From the NCBI RefSeq assembly GCF_001667375.1, contig NZ_LZIN01000066.1, forward strand, positions 1-54,549: 54,549 nt of DNA, given 5' to 3'. The stretch is from Mycolicibacter sinensis (GTDB taxonomy: Bacteria > Actinomycetota > Actinomycetes > Mycobacteriales > Mycobacteriaceae). Shown here one piece after another: positions 26,617 to 42,928 of the stretch (its first letter is position 1; every line of letters starts with the position of its first letter). A program made the translations under genes and the position numbers. The notes below the pieces were generated by a model that saw only the letters and a program-made list of their open reading frames with translations, made no database searches and had not been told where the DNA came from.

Positions 26617-27660
26617 ATGGGTGTCGCCATCGAGGTAGAGGGCTTGACCAAGTCCTTCGGATCGGCCCGGATCTGGGAAGACGTCTCATTGACGATCCCC
26701 GAGGGCGAGGTCAGCGTCATGCTGGGCCCGTCGGGTACCGGCAAGTCGGTGTTCCTGAAGTCGCTGATCGGGCTGCTGCGGCCCGAGCGCGGTTCGATCG
26801 TCATCGACGGCACCGACATCCTGCAGTGCTCGGCCAAGGAGCTCTACGAGATCCGCACCCTGTTCGGGGTGCTGTTCCAGGACGGCGCGCTGTTCGGGTC
26901 GATGAACATCTACGACAACACCGCCTTCCCGCTGCGTGAGCACACCAAGAAGTCCGAGAGCGAGATCCGTGACATCGTCATGGAGAAGCTGGATCTGGTC
27001 GGTATGCCCAACGACGGCTACAAGTTCCCCGGTGAGATCTCCGGTGGTATGCGCAAGCGTGCCGGCCTGGCCCGCGCGCTGGTGCTGGACCCGAAGATCA
27101 TCCTGGTCGACGAGCCGGACTCGGGTCTGGACCCGGTCCGCACCGCGTATCTGAGCCAGTTGCTGATCGACATCAACGCCCAGATCGACGCCACCATCCT
27201 GATCGTCACGCACAACATCAACGTGGTGCGTACCGTGCCGGACAACATCGGGATGCTTTACCGCAAGAAGCTGGTGATGTTCGGTCCGCGTGAGGTGCTG
27301 CTGACCAGTGAGGAGCCGGCGGTCAAGCAGTTCCTCAACGGCCGCCGGATCGGCCCGATCGGCATGTCCGAGGAGAAGGACCAGGCGACCGCGGCCGCTG
27401 AGCAGGCCGCGGTCGACGCCGGGCACGCCGACGGCGGCGTCGACGACGTGGAGGGGGTGCCGCCGCAGATCGTCGCCAGCCCCGGTATGCCCGAGCGTCA
27501 GGCGGTGGCCCGCCGTCAGGCCCGGGTGCGCGAGATCCTGCACACCCTGCCCCCCAAAGCCCAGGCGGCCATCCGCGAGGATCTCGACGGCACCCAGAAG
27601 TACGCGGTGCGCGACTACCCGGTCGATGACGCCCCCACGGCGTCGATCCGGACCCAGTAG
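26617..27660 (+). CDS. mkl: ABC transporter ATPase Mkl (MceG)
   Basis: 347 aa. Walker A GPSGTGKS, signature GEISGGMRKR, Walker B IILVDEPDSGLDP and switch THNINVVRT. The C-terminal ~100 residues (from MSEEKDQ) are the MceG extension. In mycobacteria MceG energises all Mce lipid importers (cholesterol via Mce4, fatty acids via Mce1). Ends 396 bases before rpoB. The Rv0653c/Rv0654 pair found upstream in M. tuberculosis is missing. Confidence 0.93.
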   Translation: MGVAIEVEGLTKSFGSARIWEDVSLTIPEGEVSVMLGPSGTGKSVFLKSLIGLLRPERGSIVIDGTDILQCSAKELYEIRTLFGVLFQDGALFGSMNIYDNTAFPLREHTKKSESEIRDIVMEKLDLVGMPNDGYKFPGEISGGMRKRAGLARALVLDPKIILVDEPDSGLDPVRTAYLSQLLIDINAQIDATILIVTHNINVVRTVPDNIGMLYRKKLVMFGPREVLLTSEEPAVKQFLNGRRIGPIGMSEEKDQATAAAEQAAVDAGHADGGVDDVEGVPPQIVASPGMPERQAVARRQARVREILHTLPPKAQAAIREDLDGTQKYAVRDYPVDDAPTASIRTQ

Positions 27661-28056
27661 GGCGGAGGGCCTGACTGCCGACCCGCACCGTGTCAGCTCT
27701 TGACGGACGGACCTAAACGGTCCAATCTGGTCACCAGCATTTGTGCTCGGGGCTCCGGCGGAGGCCAGCCAGCACCGATAGGGTCCCGGGACGCGGCGGT
27801 TGAGGTTTGCGTCAGCCTGCGCTATTGTTGGACGTTGCGCTGGCTTCCTCCTGCCCACCCTTACCCGCACCCGAACCCGCAGCACCAGCCCGAGTCGCGT
27901 TTGCCGGCTCGTTTAGGGCTTGTGACGTCCGGGTTTGGCTGTGCGTGAGACCGGACAGAGCGTCCGCCAGCCGAACCAACGGTCGATATCCGCAGCGAAC
28001 GGGGTCTGGTGAGAACCGGGACCCGCTGGCCGCATTAGGTGCTGGAAGGATGCATC
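27661..28056 (+). other. rpoB upstream region, no gene
   Basis: 396 bases between mkl and rpoB. It contains the candidate rpoB promoter and a CACCC/CCGAACCCG-rich stretch (27855-27895). Short reading frames here lack coding character. Confidence 0.5.
27800..27828 (+). promoter_or_regulatory. Candidate rpoB promoter
   Basis: TTGAGG (27800-27805) and TATTGT (27823-27828) with a 17-base spacer. The same TATTGT -10 hexamer is found in the rpsL promoter of this window. Leads to a ~220-base leader. Confidence 0.5.
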
Positions 28057-31593
<3,537 letters not shown>

Positions 31594-31607
31594 TTATTAG
31601 CTACTAA

Positions 31608-35582
<3,975 letters not shown>

Positions 35583-35595
35583 TCCGACGACGAGG

Positions 35596-35621
35596 AAAGC
35601 CCTGGGCACGCCCGGGGCTTT
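35596..35621 (+). terminator. Intrinsic terminator of the rpoBC operon
   Basis: AAAGCCCTGGG pairs with CCCGGGGCTTT (one T-G pair) around the tetraloop CACG, followed by TCTCGTT. It starts 14 bases after the rpoC stop. Confidence 0.8.
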
Positions 35622-35635
35622 TCTCGTTCCTCCCG

Positions 35636-35693
35636 CCGAGCGTGAAGGTGGCTTCACGTTCGATGGCCGAGCGTGAAGTTGGCTTCACGTTCG
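35636..35693. repeat. Two near-identical hairpin repeats, 27 bases each
   Basis: Copies at 35636-35662 and 35667-35693 differ at one base. Each has CGTGAAG and CTTCACG arms (7 bp) around a 4-base loop (GTGG or TTGG), with CCGAG before and TTCG after. They lie between the rpoC terminator and the GCS2-family gene. Confidence 0.85.
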
Positions 35694-35747
35694 GCGCGAA
35701 GGAGGCTCGGGTTGCGGCCACCGCGCCGAGCAGGTTGCATCGTTGGC

Positions 35748-37277
35748 ATGGGGGACGAGGTCAAGCGCACCGACTACAGTCGCACTCAGCGCCAGCTCTA
35801 CCGGCAAAAGATCCAACAGTGTCTCGACGTTTTCGAGAGGATGCTGGCCCAGTCCAGCTTCGACTGCGACGACCAGCCGCTGACCGGCATGGAGATCGAG
35901 GCCAACCTGGTCGGCGGTGACTACCGGCCGGTGATGGCCAATTCCGACGTGCTCGCCAGAATCGACGATCCGGCTTACCAGCGCGAGTTGGGCGCCTTCA
36001 ACATCGAATTCAACGTCCCGCCGCGGCCGCTGCCCGGGCGCCTCGGGCTGGAGTTGGAGGCCGAGGTGCGTGCCAGCCTCAATGCCGCAGAGGTCAAGGC
36101 CCACGCCGACGGCGCACGCATCGTGATGATCGGGATTCTGCCCACGCTGATGCCCGAGCACCTGACCGGAGACTGGATGAGCGAGTCGGCCAGGTATGCG
36201 GCGCTCAACGATTCGATCTTCGCTGCGCGCGGGGAAGACCTCGCCATCGACATCGACGGACCGGAGCCGCTGAGCCTGCAGGCGACGACCATCGCACCGG
36301 AATCGGCATGCACCAGCATGCAACTGCACCTTCAGGTGTCGCCGGCTCAGTTCGCCGACCACTGGAACGCCGCGCAGGTACTGGCCGGCCCGCAGCTGGC
36401 CCTGGGCGCCAATTCGCCGTACTTCTTCGGCCACCGGCTGTGGGCGGAGACCCGGGTCGAGCTGTTCGCCCAGTCCACCGACACCCGCCCCGACGAGCTG
36501 AAGAACCAGGGCGTGCGGCCGCGGGTGTGGTTCGGCGAGCGGTGGATCACCTCGATCTTCGACCTGTTCGAGGAGAACGTGCGCTACTTCCCGTCGCTGC
36601 TGCCGGAGGTCTCCGAGGAGGACCCGGCCGCCGAGCTGGCGCAGGGCCGCACACCGCAGCTGGCCGAGCTGCGCCTGCACAACGGGACGGTGTACCGGTG
36701 GAACCGGCCGGTTTATGACGTCGTCGACGGACGGCCGCACCTGCGCGTGGAGAACCGGGTGCTGCCGTCCGGGCCGACGGTTGCCGACATGCTGGCCAAC
36801 GCGGTCTTCTACTACGGCCTGCTGCGCAGGATGGCCCGTGAACGACGGCCGCTGTGGACCCAGATGAGTTTTGCCGCCGCCCACCGCAACTTCCGTGCGG
36901 CCGCCCGCCACGGCCTGGACGCCCGGCTGGACTGGCCGGAGCTGGGCGAGGTCAGCGTGGCAGAGCTGACCCGGCGCGAGCTGCTTCCGATGGCCCGGCA
37001 GGGCCTCGACGAGTGGGGGGTGGCCGCGGAAGTCTCCGACCGGTTCCTGGGCATCATCGAGGGCCGGATCGACTCTGGGCGCAACGGCGCCACCTGGCAG
37101 GTGGCGACGGTGCGGGCGTTGCAGGCACAGGGGATGAGCCGGCCGGATGCGCTGGCGGAGATGCTGCGGCGCTACTGCGCACACATGCACACCAATCAGC
37201 CGGTACACACCTGGCAGTGGCCTGATTGTCCGGCTCCTCAGCCGGCTCGTCCCTCGCCCGCATCGTCGCCGAACTAG
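35748..37277 (+). CDS. GCS2-family glutamate-cysteine ligase-like protein
   Basis: 509 aa. The substrate-binding core of the GCS2 family is seen in [10 protein letters not shown] (early), [14 protein letters not shown] and a His-rich segment around TSMQLHLQV. The family joins an amino group to the gamma-carboxyl of glutamate or a related acid. It is too long and unlike in sequence to be the ergothioneine enzyme EgtA (about 430 aa). The place is that of Rv0669c in M. tuberculosis, which has an unrelated gene. Start ATG 35748 by family length. Confidence 0.7.
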   Translation: MGDEVKRTDYSRTQRQLYRQKIQQCLDVFERMLAQSSFDCDDQPLTGMEIEANLVGGDYRPVMANSDVLARIDDPAYQRELGAFNIEFNVPPRPLPGRLGLELEAEVRASLNAAEVKAHADGARIVMIGILPTLMPEHLTGDWMSESARYAALNDSIFAARGEDLAIDIDGPEPLSLQATTIAPESACTSMQLHLQVSPAQFADHWNAAQVLAGPQLALGANSPYFFGHRLWAETRVELFAQSTDTRPDELKNQGVRPRVWFGERWITSIFDLFEENVRYFPSLLPEVSEEDPAAELAQGRTPQLAELRLHNGTVYRWNRPVYDVVDGRPHLRVENRVLPSGPTVADMLANAVFYYGLLRRMARERRPLWTQMSFAAAHRNFRAAARHGLDARLDWPELGEVSVAELTRRELLPMARQGLDEWGVAAEVSDRFLGIIEGRIDSGRNGATWQVATVRALQAQGMSRPDALAEMLRRYCAHMHTNQPVHTWQWPDCPAPQPARPSPASSPN

Positions 37278-37287
37278 GCTCACCGGC

Positions 37288-38046
37288 GTGTTGATCGGTT
37301 CCCATGTGCGCCCTGCTGATCCGTTGGCCGCCGCGGAGGCGGACGGCGCCGACACGGTGCAGATCTTTCTCGGCAACCCGCAGAGCTGGAAGCCCCCCAA
37401 ACCGCGCGAGGATGCCGAGCGCCTGCGACAGGCCGCGCTGCCGATCTATGTGCACGCGCCCTACCTGATCAACGTGGCTTCGCCGAACAACCGGGTGCGC
37501 ATCCCCTCGCGCACCGTCCTGCAGCAGACCTGCGATGCCGCCGCCGATATCGGCGCGGCCGCGGTGATCGTGCACGGCGGACACGTCAGCGCCGACGACG
37601 ACGATCCGGAAGCCGGGTTCGTCCGCTGGCGCAAGGCGCTGGACCGGCTGGAGACGACGGTGCCGGTGTATCTGGAGAACACCGCCGGTGGCGAGTATGC
37701 GATGGCCCGTCGTTTCGACACCATCGCCAAGCTGTGGGACCACATCGGCGACACCGGGGTGGGGTTCTGCCTGGACACCTGCCACGCCTGGGCGGCCGGG
37801 GAGAAGCTGGCCGACGCGGTGGAGCGGATCAAGGGCATCACCGGCCGCATCGACCTGGTGCACTGCAACGACTCGCGGGACGCCGCGGGCTCCGGCCGGG
37901 ATCGGCACGCCAACTTCGGTACCGGCCAGATCGATCCCGAGCTGCTGGTCGCCGTGGTCAAGGCCGCCGGCGCCCCGGTCATTTGCGAAACCGCCGACGA
38001 GGGCCGCAAGGCCGACATCGCGTTTCTGAAGGAGCGCGCCGGCTGA
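37288..38046 (+). CDS. nfo: Endonuclease IV (AP endonuclease)
   Basis: 252 aa, the same length and almost the same sequence as M. tuberculosis End (Rv0670). GTG start at 37288 gives MLIGSHV. Trinuclear zinc ligands are visible in [33 protein letters not shown] and DRHANFG. It repairs abasic sites in base excision repair. Confidence 0.95.
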   Translation: MLIGSHVRPADPLAAAEADGADTVQIFLGNPQSWKPPKPREDAERLRQAALPIYVHAPYLINVASPNNRVRIPSRTVLQQTCDAAADIGAAAVIVHGGHVSADDDDPEAGFVRWRKALDRLETTVPVYLENTAGGEYAMARRFDTIAKLWDHIGDTGVGFCLDTCHAWAAGEKLADAVERIKGITGRIDLVHCNDSRDAAGSGRDRHANFGTGQIDPELLVAVVKAAGAPVICETADEGRKADIAFLKERAG

Positions 38047-38132
38047 CCCTGACCGGCTGGCTGGCTGGCGAAGACCGTACCTCCCCGGTTCGGCATCCAA
38101 TAATCCGTTATGTCCGTTTTCCCGTGAAGTAG

Positions 38133-38161
38133 ATGACAAGCGGTTGGTGATGTGCTATTAA
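38133..38161 (+). promoter_or_regulatory. Candidate promoter of a small transcript
   Basis: ATGACA (38133-38138), 17-base spacer, TATTAA (38156-38161). Expected start of transcription falls at about 38168, the A of an ATG. Confidence 0.4.
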
Positions 38162-38167
38162 TTTGCT

Positions 38168-38326
38168 ATGGCTCCGCGAGTAGGGCGGCTTGCAGGTCCA
38201 TTGCGCCGGGAGGGTCTTTGATGACTGAACGGCTGCGGCGGAATTGAGCTGCCCCTAGCACGGCGCCCATAGACGCGGCGGTCACGGCCTGGAACCTCCC
38301 GACCTCGGGCCGTGACCGCCGTTTTG
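38168..38326 (+). ncRNA. Candidate small transcript with leaderless micro-ORF
   Basis: About 158 bases from the predicted start to the T-run of the terminator. Contains a 17-codon frame (MAPRVGRLAGPLRREGL, 38168-38221) overlapped TGATG by an 8-codon frame (MTERLRRN, 38221-38247). Could be a small RNA, a micropeptide or an attenuator upstream of fadE8. No database name recognised. Confidence 0.35.
38277..38326 (+). terminator. Strong intrinsic terminator upstream of fadE8
   Basis: GGCGGTCACGGCC (38277-38289) is perfectly complementary to GGCCGTGACCGCC (38308-38320): 13 bp, 18-base loop, followed by GTTTTG. It ends the candidate small transcript, not fadE8, which starts 64 bases later. Confidence 0.85.
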
Positions 38327-38355
38327 TTCGCCGAACATAAGTGAAGTTACATGCG

Positions 38356-38383
38356 TTGTGCGTACGTCGAAAAACTGTAATAC
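38356..38383 (+). promoter_or_regulatory. Candidate promoter for fadE8, probably leaderless
   Basis: TTGTGC (38356-38361) and TAATAC (38378-38383), 16 bases apart. The -10 hexamer ends 7 bases before the A of the fadE8 ATG, so transcription should begin at the start codon. Confidence 0.5.
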
Positions 38384-38389
38384 TGCGTT

Positions 38390-40030
38390 ATGGCCGATAC
38401 GCATGTCGTCATCAACCAGGTCCCTCCGCTGGAGGGCTACAACCCCGCTTCGTCGCCGGTTCTCCTCGAGGCGCTGATCCGCGAGGGCGGTCAGTGGGGC
38501 GTCGACGAGGTCACCGACCTCGGCGCCATCTCCGGCTCGCGGCAGGCCCAGCGCTGGGGTGAGCTCGCCGATCGCAACCGGCCGGTCCTGCACACCCACG
38601 ACGTCGTCGGCAACCGCATCGACGAAGTGGAATACGACCCCGCCTACCACGAGCTGATGCGCACCGCGATCGAGCACGGCCTGCACGCCGCGCCGTGGGC
38701 CGATCCGCGGCCGGGCGCCCACGTGGTGCGGGCCGCCCAGACCGGGGTGTGGACCGCCGAGCCCGGCCACATGTGCCCGATCTCGATGACGTACGCGATC
38801 GTCCCGGCCCTGCGTTACAACGACGAACTGTCGAAAACCTACGAGCCGCTGTTGACCAGTCGGGTCTATGACCCCGAGCTGAAGGTGCCGGCCGACAAGG
38901 CGGGAATCACCGCGGGCATGTCGATGACCGAGAAACAGGGCGGCTCCGATGTGCGCGCCGGCACCACCCAGGCGGTGCCCAACGCTGATGGCAGCTACAC
39001 GCTGACCGGGCACAAGTGGTTCACCTCGGCGCCGATGTGCGACGTGTTCCTGGTGCTGGCCCAGGCGCCCGGTGGCCTGAGTTGCTTCTTTCTGCCGCGG
39101 GTGCTGCCGGATGGCACCCGCAACCGGATGCGGCTGCAGCGGCTCAAGGACAAACTCGGCAACCACGCCAACGCCTCCAGTGAGGTCGAGTACGACGGCG
39201 CCACCGCGTGGCTGGTCGGGGAGGAGGGCCGTGGCGTCTCGGTCATCATCGAGATGGTCAACCTCACCCGGCTGGACTGCGCGCTGGGCAGTGCCACCAG
39301 CATGCGGATGGGGCTGGCCCGCGCGATCTACCACGCGCAGCACCGAAAAGCGTTCGGCGCCTACCTGATCGACCAACCTCTAATGCGCAACGTGCTGGCC
39401 GACCTGGCGGTGGAAGCCGAGGCGGCCACCATGGTGACCATGCGGATGGCCGGCGCCACCGACAAGGCGGTCCAAGGTGACGACCGGGAGGGGCTGCTGC
39501 GCCGGATCGGGCTGGCGGCCACCAAGTACTGGGTGTGCAAGCGCGCCACCCCGCACGCCGCCGAGGCGATGGAATGCCTGGGCGGCAACGGCTACATCGA
39601 GGACACCTTGATGCCGCGGCTCTACCGGGAGGCGCCGCTGATGGGCATCTGGGAGGGTTCGGGCAACGTCAGCGCACTGGACACGCTGCGGGCCTTGGCC
39701 ACCCAGCCCGACTCGGTGGCGGTGCTCTTCGACGAGCTGGCCGACAGCGCCGGGCAAGACGTCCGGCTCGACGCCCACGTTACTGCCCTCAAGGCGCAGC
39801 TGGGCGACCTCGGCGACGTGGACGCAGCGCAGTACCGGGCCCGCAAGATCGCCGAGGACATCTGCCTGGCACTGCAGGGGGCGCTGCTGGTGCGGCACGG
39901 CCACCCGGCCGTCGCCGAGGCGTTTCTGGCCACCCGATTCGACGGGCAGTGGGGCGGGGCGTTCGGTACGCTTCCCGCGGGCCTGGACCTTGGGCCGATC
40001 CTCGAGCGCGCCGTCGTCAAAGGGTCGTAA
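38390..40030 (+). CDS. fadE8: AidB-type acyl-CoA dehydrogenase FadE8
   Basis: 546 aa, close to E. coli AidB (541). Conserved MSMTEKQGGSDVRAGTTQA, TGHKWFTSAPMCD and IWEGSGNVSALDTLRAL with the active-site Glu. The N-terminal ~40 residues extend beyond classical dehydrogenases, as in AidB. Orthologue of Rv0672. First gene of fadE8-echA4-paaX-echA5. AidB-like proteins either oxidise branched acyl-CoA or bind DNA; activity not determinable. Confidence 0.88.
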   Translation: MADTHVVINQVPPLEGYNPASSPVLLEALIREGGQWGVDEVTDLGAISGSRQAQRWGELADRNRPVLHTHDVVGNRIDEVEYDPAYHELMRTAIEHGLHAAPWADPRPGAHVVRAAQTGVWTAEPGHMCPISMTYAIVPALRYNDELSKTYEPLLTSRVYDPELKVPADKAGITAGMSMTEKQGGSDVRAGTTQAVPNADGSYTLTGHKWFTSAPMCDVFLVLAQAPGGLSCFFLPRVLPDGTRNRMRLQRLKDKLGNHANASSEVEYDGATAWLVGEEGRGVSVIIEMVNLTRLDCALGSATSMRMGLARAIYHAQHRKAFGAYLIDQPLMRNVLADLAVEAEAATMVTMRMAGATDKAVQGDDREGLLRRIGLAATKYWVCKRATPHAAEAMECLGGNGYIEDTLMPRLYREAPLMGIWEGSGNVSALDTLRALATQPDSVAVLFDELADSAGQDVRLDAHVTALKAQLGDLGDVDAAQYRARKIAEDICLALQGALLVRHGHPAVAEAFLATRFDGQWGGAFGTLPAGLDLGPILERAVVKGS

Positions 40031-40070
40031 CAGGTCGTCGAGGGTCGTACACGGTCAGAAAAGGCGATAC

Positions 40071-41006
40071 ATGCGGCATCACATTGCCCCGGTCGAATTC
40101 GACAATCTGCGCACCATGACCTACGAGGTCACCGATCGCATCGCCCGGATCACCTTCAACCGCCCGGAGAAGGGCAACGCGATCACCGCCGACACCCCAC
40201 TGGAGTTGTCGGCCCTGGTGGAGCGCGCCGACCTGGACCCGAACGTGCACGTGATCCTGGTGTCCGGCCGCGGCGAGGGATTTTGCGCGGGCTTCGACCT
40301 GGGCGCCTACGCCGAGGGTTCGTCGTCACCGGGCGGTGAGAACTATCGGGGCAGCGTGCTCGACGGCAAGACCCAAGCTGCCAACCACCGCCCGGACCAG
40401 CCCTGGGACCCGATGGTCGACTACCAGATGATGAGCCGGTTCGTCCGGGGCTTCGCCTCGCTGATGCACGCCGACAAGCCGACCGTGGTCAAGATCCACG
40501 GCTACTGCGTGGCCGGCGGTACCGACATCGCCTTGCACGCCGACCAGGTGATCGCGGCCTCCGACGCCAAGATCGGCTATCCGCCGATGCGGGTATGGGG
40601 CGTGCCGGCGGCCGGGCTGTGGGCACACCGGCTCGGCGACCAGCGCGCCAAACGCCTTCTGCTGACCGGGGATTGCATCACCGGCGCGCAAGCCGCCGAA
40701 TGGGGTCTGGCGATCGAGGCACCCGATCCGACCGATCTCGACGAGCGCACTGAACGGCTGGTGGCCCGCATCGCCGCCATGCCGGTCAACCAGCTGATCA
40801 TGGCCAAGCTGGCGCTCAATACTGCGCTGCTGCAACAGGGGGTGGCCACCAGCCGGATGGTCAGCACCGTCTTCGACGGGGTGGCGCGGCACACCCCGGA
40901 GGGGCACGCGTTCGTCGCCGATGCGGGCGCGCACGGCTTCCGCGAGGCGGTGCGGCACCGTGACGAGCCGTTCGGGGACTACGGCCGACAGGCATCCGGG
41001 GTGTAA
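40071..41006 (+). CDS. echA4: Crotonase-family protein EchA4
   Basis: 311 aa (Rv0673 312). Oxyanion loop motifs GEGFCAGFDL and VAGGTDIALHAD are present, but the two catalytic Glu of enoyl-CoA hydratase are replaced: Asp in GGTDIAL and Pro in GYPPMRVWGVP. So a hydratase reaction is doubtful and another crotonase chemistry, or no turnover, is possible. Starts 40 bases after fadE8. Confidence 0.85.
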   Translation: MRHHIAPVEFDNLRTMTYEVTDRIARITFNRPEKGNAITADTPLELSALVERADLDPNVHVILVSGRGEGFCAGFDLGAYAEGSSSPGGENYRGSVLDGKTQAANHRPDQPWDPMVDYQMMSRFVRGFASLMHADKPTVVKIHGYCVAGGTDIALHADQVIAASDAKIGYPPMRVWGVPAAGLWAHRLGDQRAKRLLLTGDCITGAQAAEWGLAIEAPDPTDLDERTERLVARIAAMPVNQLIMAKLALNTALLQQGVATSRMVSTVFDGVARHTPEGHAFVADAGAHGFREAVRHRDEPFGDYGRQASGV

Positions 41007-41013
41007 GCGTCAG

Positions 41014-41751
41014 ATGGCTGAGACACCAGTTCGCATGACGGCCCGCTCGGTGGTGTTGTCGGTGCTGCTGGGAGCGCATCCCGCCTCGGCCACTTCAGCT
41101 GAATTACTGAGGCTCACGGCGGGTTTCGGCATCAAAGAAACCGCGATGCGAGTGGCGCTGACCCGGCTGATGGCCGCCGGGGACCTGGTGCGTTCCGCTG
41201 AGGGCTATCGGCTCTCCGACCGTCTGCTGCAGCGTCAGCGCCGGCAGGACGAGGCGCTGAACCCGCGTACCAGGCAGTGGAGCGGCGACTGGCTCACGGT
41301 GGTGATCACCAGCATCGGCTGCGACGCGCGAACCCGGGCCGCATTGCGCTCCGGGCTCACCGAGCGGCGATTCGCCGAACTGCGCGAAGGGATTTGGATG
41401 CGGCCGGACAACATCGACGCCGAGCTGGGCGCTGATCTGGCCTCCCACACCCGGTTGCTCACCGCCCGCGATGAACGGCCGGCCGAACTGGCCGCCAAGC
41501 TGTGGGATCTGGCCGGGTGGGCGGCCACCGGCAACGAGCTGCTCACGGCGATGACCCAGGCTCCCGAGGTACCGGACCGCTTCACCGTCGCCGCGGCCAT
41601 GGTCCGCCATCTGCGCCGCGACCCGGTGCTGCCGGCCGAACTGCTGCCGCCGGACTGGCCGGGCGATCGGATCCGCAGTCGCTACCGGGAATTCGCCGAC
41701 GAAGTGGCGGCGCGGCGTGATGCAGACCGAGCGGTGGAGGTGCCGTCATGA
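41014..41751 (+). CDS. PaaX-family transcriptional regulator
   Basis: 245 aa. N-terminal winged helix (SVVLSVLLGAHP, IKETAMRVALTRLMAAGDLVRSAEGYRLS), then the PaaX middle domain (GDWLTVVIT, REGIWMRPDNI) and a helical C-terminus. PaaX regulators respond to aryl- or acyl-CoA. It lies inside the operon it probably controls, with 7 bases to echA4 and an ATGA overlap with echA5. Orthologue of Rv0674. Confidence 0.87.
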   Translation: MAETPVRMTARSVVLSVLLGAHPASATSAELLRLTAGFGIKETAMRVALTRLMAAGDLVRSAEGYRLSDRLLQRQRRQDEALNPRTRQWSGDWLTVVITSIGCDARTRAALRSGLTERRFAELREGIWMRPDNIDAELGADLASHTRLLTARDERPAELAAKLWDLAGWAATGNELLTAMTQAPEVPDRFTVAAAMVRHLRRDPVLPAELLPPDWPGDRIRSRYREFADEVAARRDADRAVEVPS

Positions 41752-42512
41752 CGGACTCGGTACGGGTGGAGCGCAGTGGTGCGGTGACGACGGTGATCCT
41801 GAACCGGCCGCAGGCCCGCAATGCCGTGGACGGACCGACCGCGGCCGCGCTGTATCAGGCCTTCGCCGATTTCGACCGCGACGACACCGCCTCGGTGGCG
41901 GTGCTGTGGGGGGATCACGGAACCTTCTGTGCGGGAGCCGATCTCAAAGCCTTCGGCACCGAGAAAGCCAACCAGACCCACCGCACCGGGCCGGGGCCGA
42001 TGGGCCCGACCCGAATGACGTTGTCCAAGCCGGTGATCGCCGCGGTGAGCGGCTATGCGGTGGCCGGCGGTCTGGAGTTGGCGCTGTGGTGTGATCTGCG
42101 CGTCGCCGAGGCCGACGCCGTGTTCGGGGTGTTCTGCCGGCGCTGGGGGGTGCCGCTCATCGACGGCGGCACCGTGCGGTTGCCCCGGCTGATCGGCCAC
42201 AGCCGCGCCATGGACATGATCCTCACCGGCCGCGCCGTGGACGCCGATGAGGCGCACGCGATCGGGTTGGCCAACCGGGTGGTGCCCCACGGGCAGGCCC
42301 GCGCCGGGGCCGAGCAATTGGCCGGCGAACTCGCCGAGCTGCCGCAGGGCTGCCTGCGCTCGGATCGGCTCTCGGCGCTGCGACAGTGGGGGATGACCGA
42401 AGCCCACGCGATGGATCAGGAATTCGCCAGCCTGTCGCGGGTGGCCGCGGAGGCGCTGCACGGGGCGGGCCGGTTCGCCGGCGGTGCCGGCCGGCACGGC
42501 GCCAAAGCCTGA
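41748..42512 (+). CDS. echA5: Crotonase-family protein EchA5
   Basis: 254 aa. GTFCAGADLKAFG and VAGGLELALWCD carry the first Glu (as in enoyl-CoA hydratase), but the second Glu position is VFCRRWGVPL. Likely a hydratase or isomerase on a short acyl-CoA. ATGA overlap with the PaaX gene. Orthologue of Rv0675. Confidence 0.85.
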   Translation: MTDSVRVERSGAVTTVILNRPQARNAVDGPTAAALYQAFADFDRDDTASVAVLWGDHGTFCAGADLKAFGTEKANQTHRTGPGPMGPTRMTLSKPVIAAVSGYAVAGGLELALWCDLRVAEADAVFGVFCRRWGVPLIDGGTVRLPRLIGHSRAMDMILTGRAVDADEAHAIGLANRVVPHGQARAGAEQLAGELAELPQGCLRSDRLSALRQWGMTEAHAMDQEFASLSRVAAEALHGAGRFAGGAGRHGAKA

Positions 42513-42532
42513 CCGGCGGCCGGCGCCAAAGC

Positions 42533-42928
42533 CTAGCGCTTATCGGCGATGGTGTTGCCCGACCCGCGATCGTCCACCGTCGGCTCGCCGCTGCGGTAGG
42601 TGATGGAGTTGTTGAGCCCGGTGACCGTCAGCGACTTCTCCACCCGTTCCACGGTGATCCGGTTGTCGGCACCGGCGACGTTCACCGCTTCGCAGCTGCC
42701 CCGGACCGTGAGCCTGTTGTTGGATCCGGCAACGTTCAGCGACTTGCCGTCGGCGCAGTCCACCGCCGACGTCGTCCCGAACGATTGGTAGTTGATCGTC
42801 TCGTCAAAGCTCTTGGAGATCCGGGCCGATTCAGCCGACTCCGAGCTGCAACCGGTCACGCCGGCGCCGACCGCCACCAGCACAACACCGAGAAGCGAGT
42901 AGCGGCTTCGGCGGTGATCGCGGGTCAC
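42533..42928 (-). CDS. DUF3060 lipoprotein (Rv0679c-like)
   Basis: 131 aa. Lipobox VTGC at about residue 27 after a hydrophobic leader. The mature part repeats a ~20-residue unit with a G.(N/D)N.(I/L)T pattern: NVAGSNNRLTV, NVAGADNRITV, TVTGLNNSITY and the end SGNTI, which suggests a short beta-solenoid or jelly-roll. Surface lipoprotein; function unknown. Start overlaps the upstream DUF3060 gene (ATGA). Confidence 0.8.
   Translation of the reverse strand: MTRDHRRSRYSLLGVVLVAVGAGVTGCSSESAESARISKSFDETINYQSFGTTSAVDCADGKSLNVAGSNNRLTVRGSCEAVNVAGADNRITVERVEKSLTVTGLNNSITYRSGEPTVDDRGSGNTIADKR

Larger units (their letters stand above)
38047..38389 (+). other. 343-base gap between nfo and fadE8
   Basis: Not empty: it holds a candidate promoter, two short overlapping reading frames, a strong terminator and then a second promoter next to fadE8 (each listed separately). 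M. tuberculosis has lpqP here; no trace of a lipoprotein gene is seen. Confidence 0.6.

Noticed and set aside
35748..37277. Ergothioneine enzyme EgtA
   Set aside because: Longer than EgtA, wrong neighbours (no egtB-D) and low resemblance to Rv3704c as remembered.
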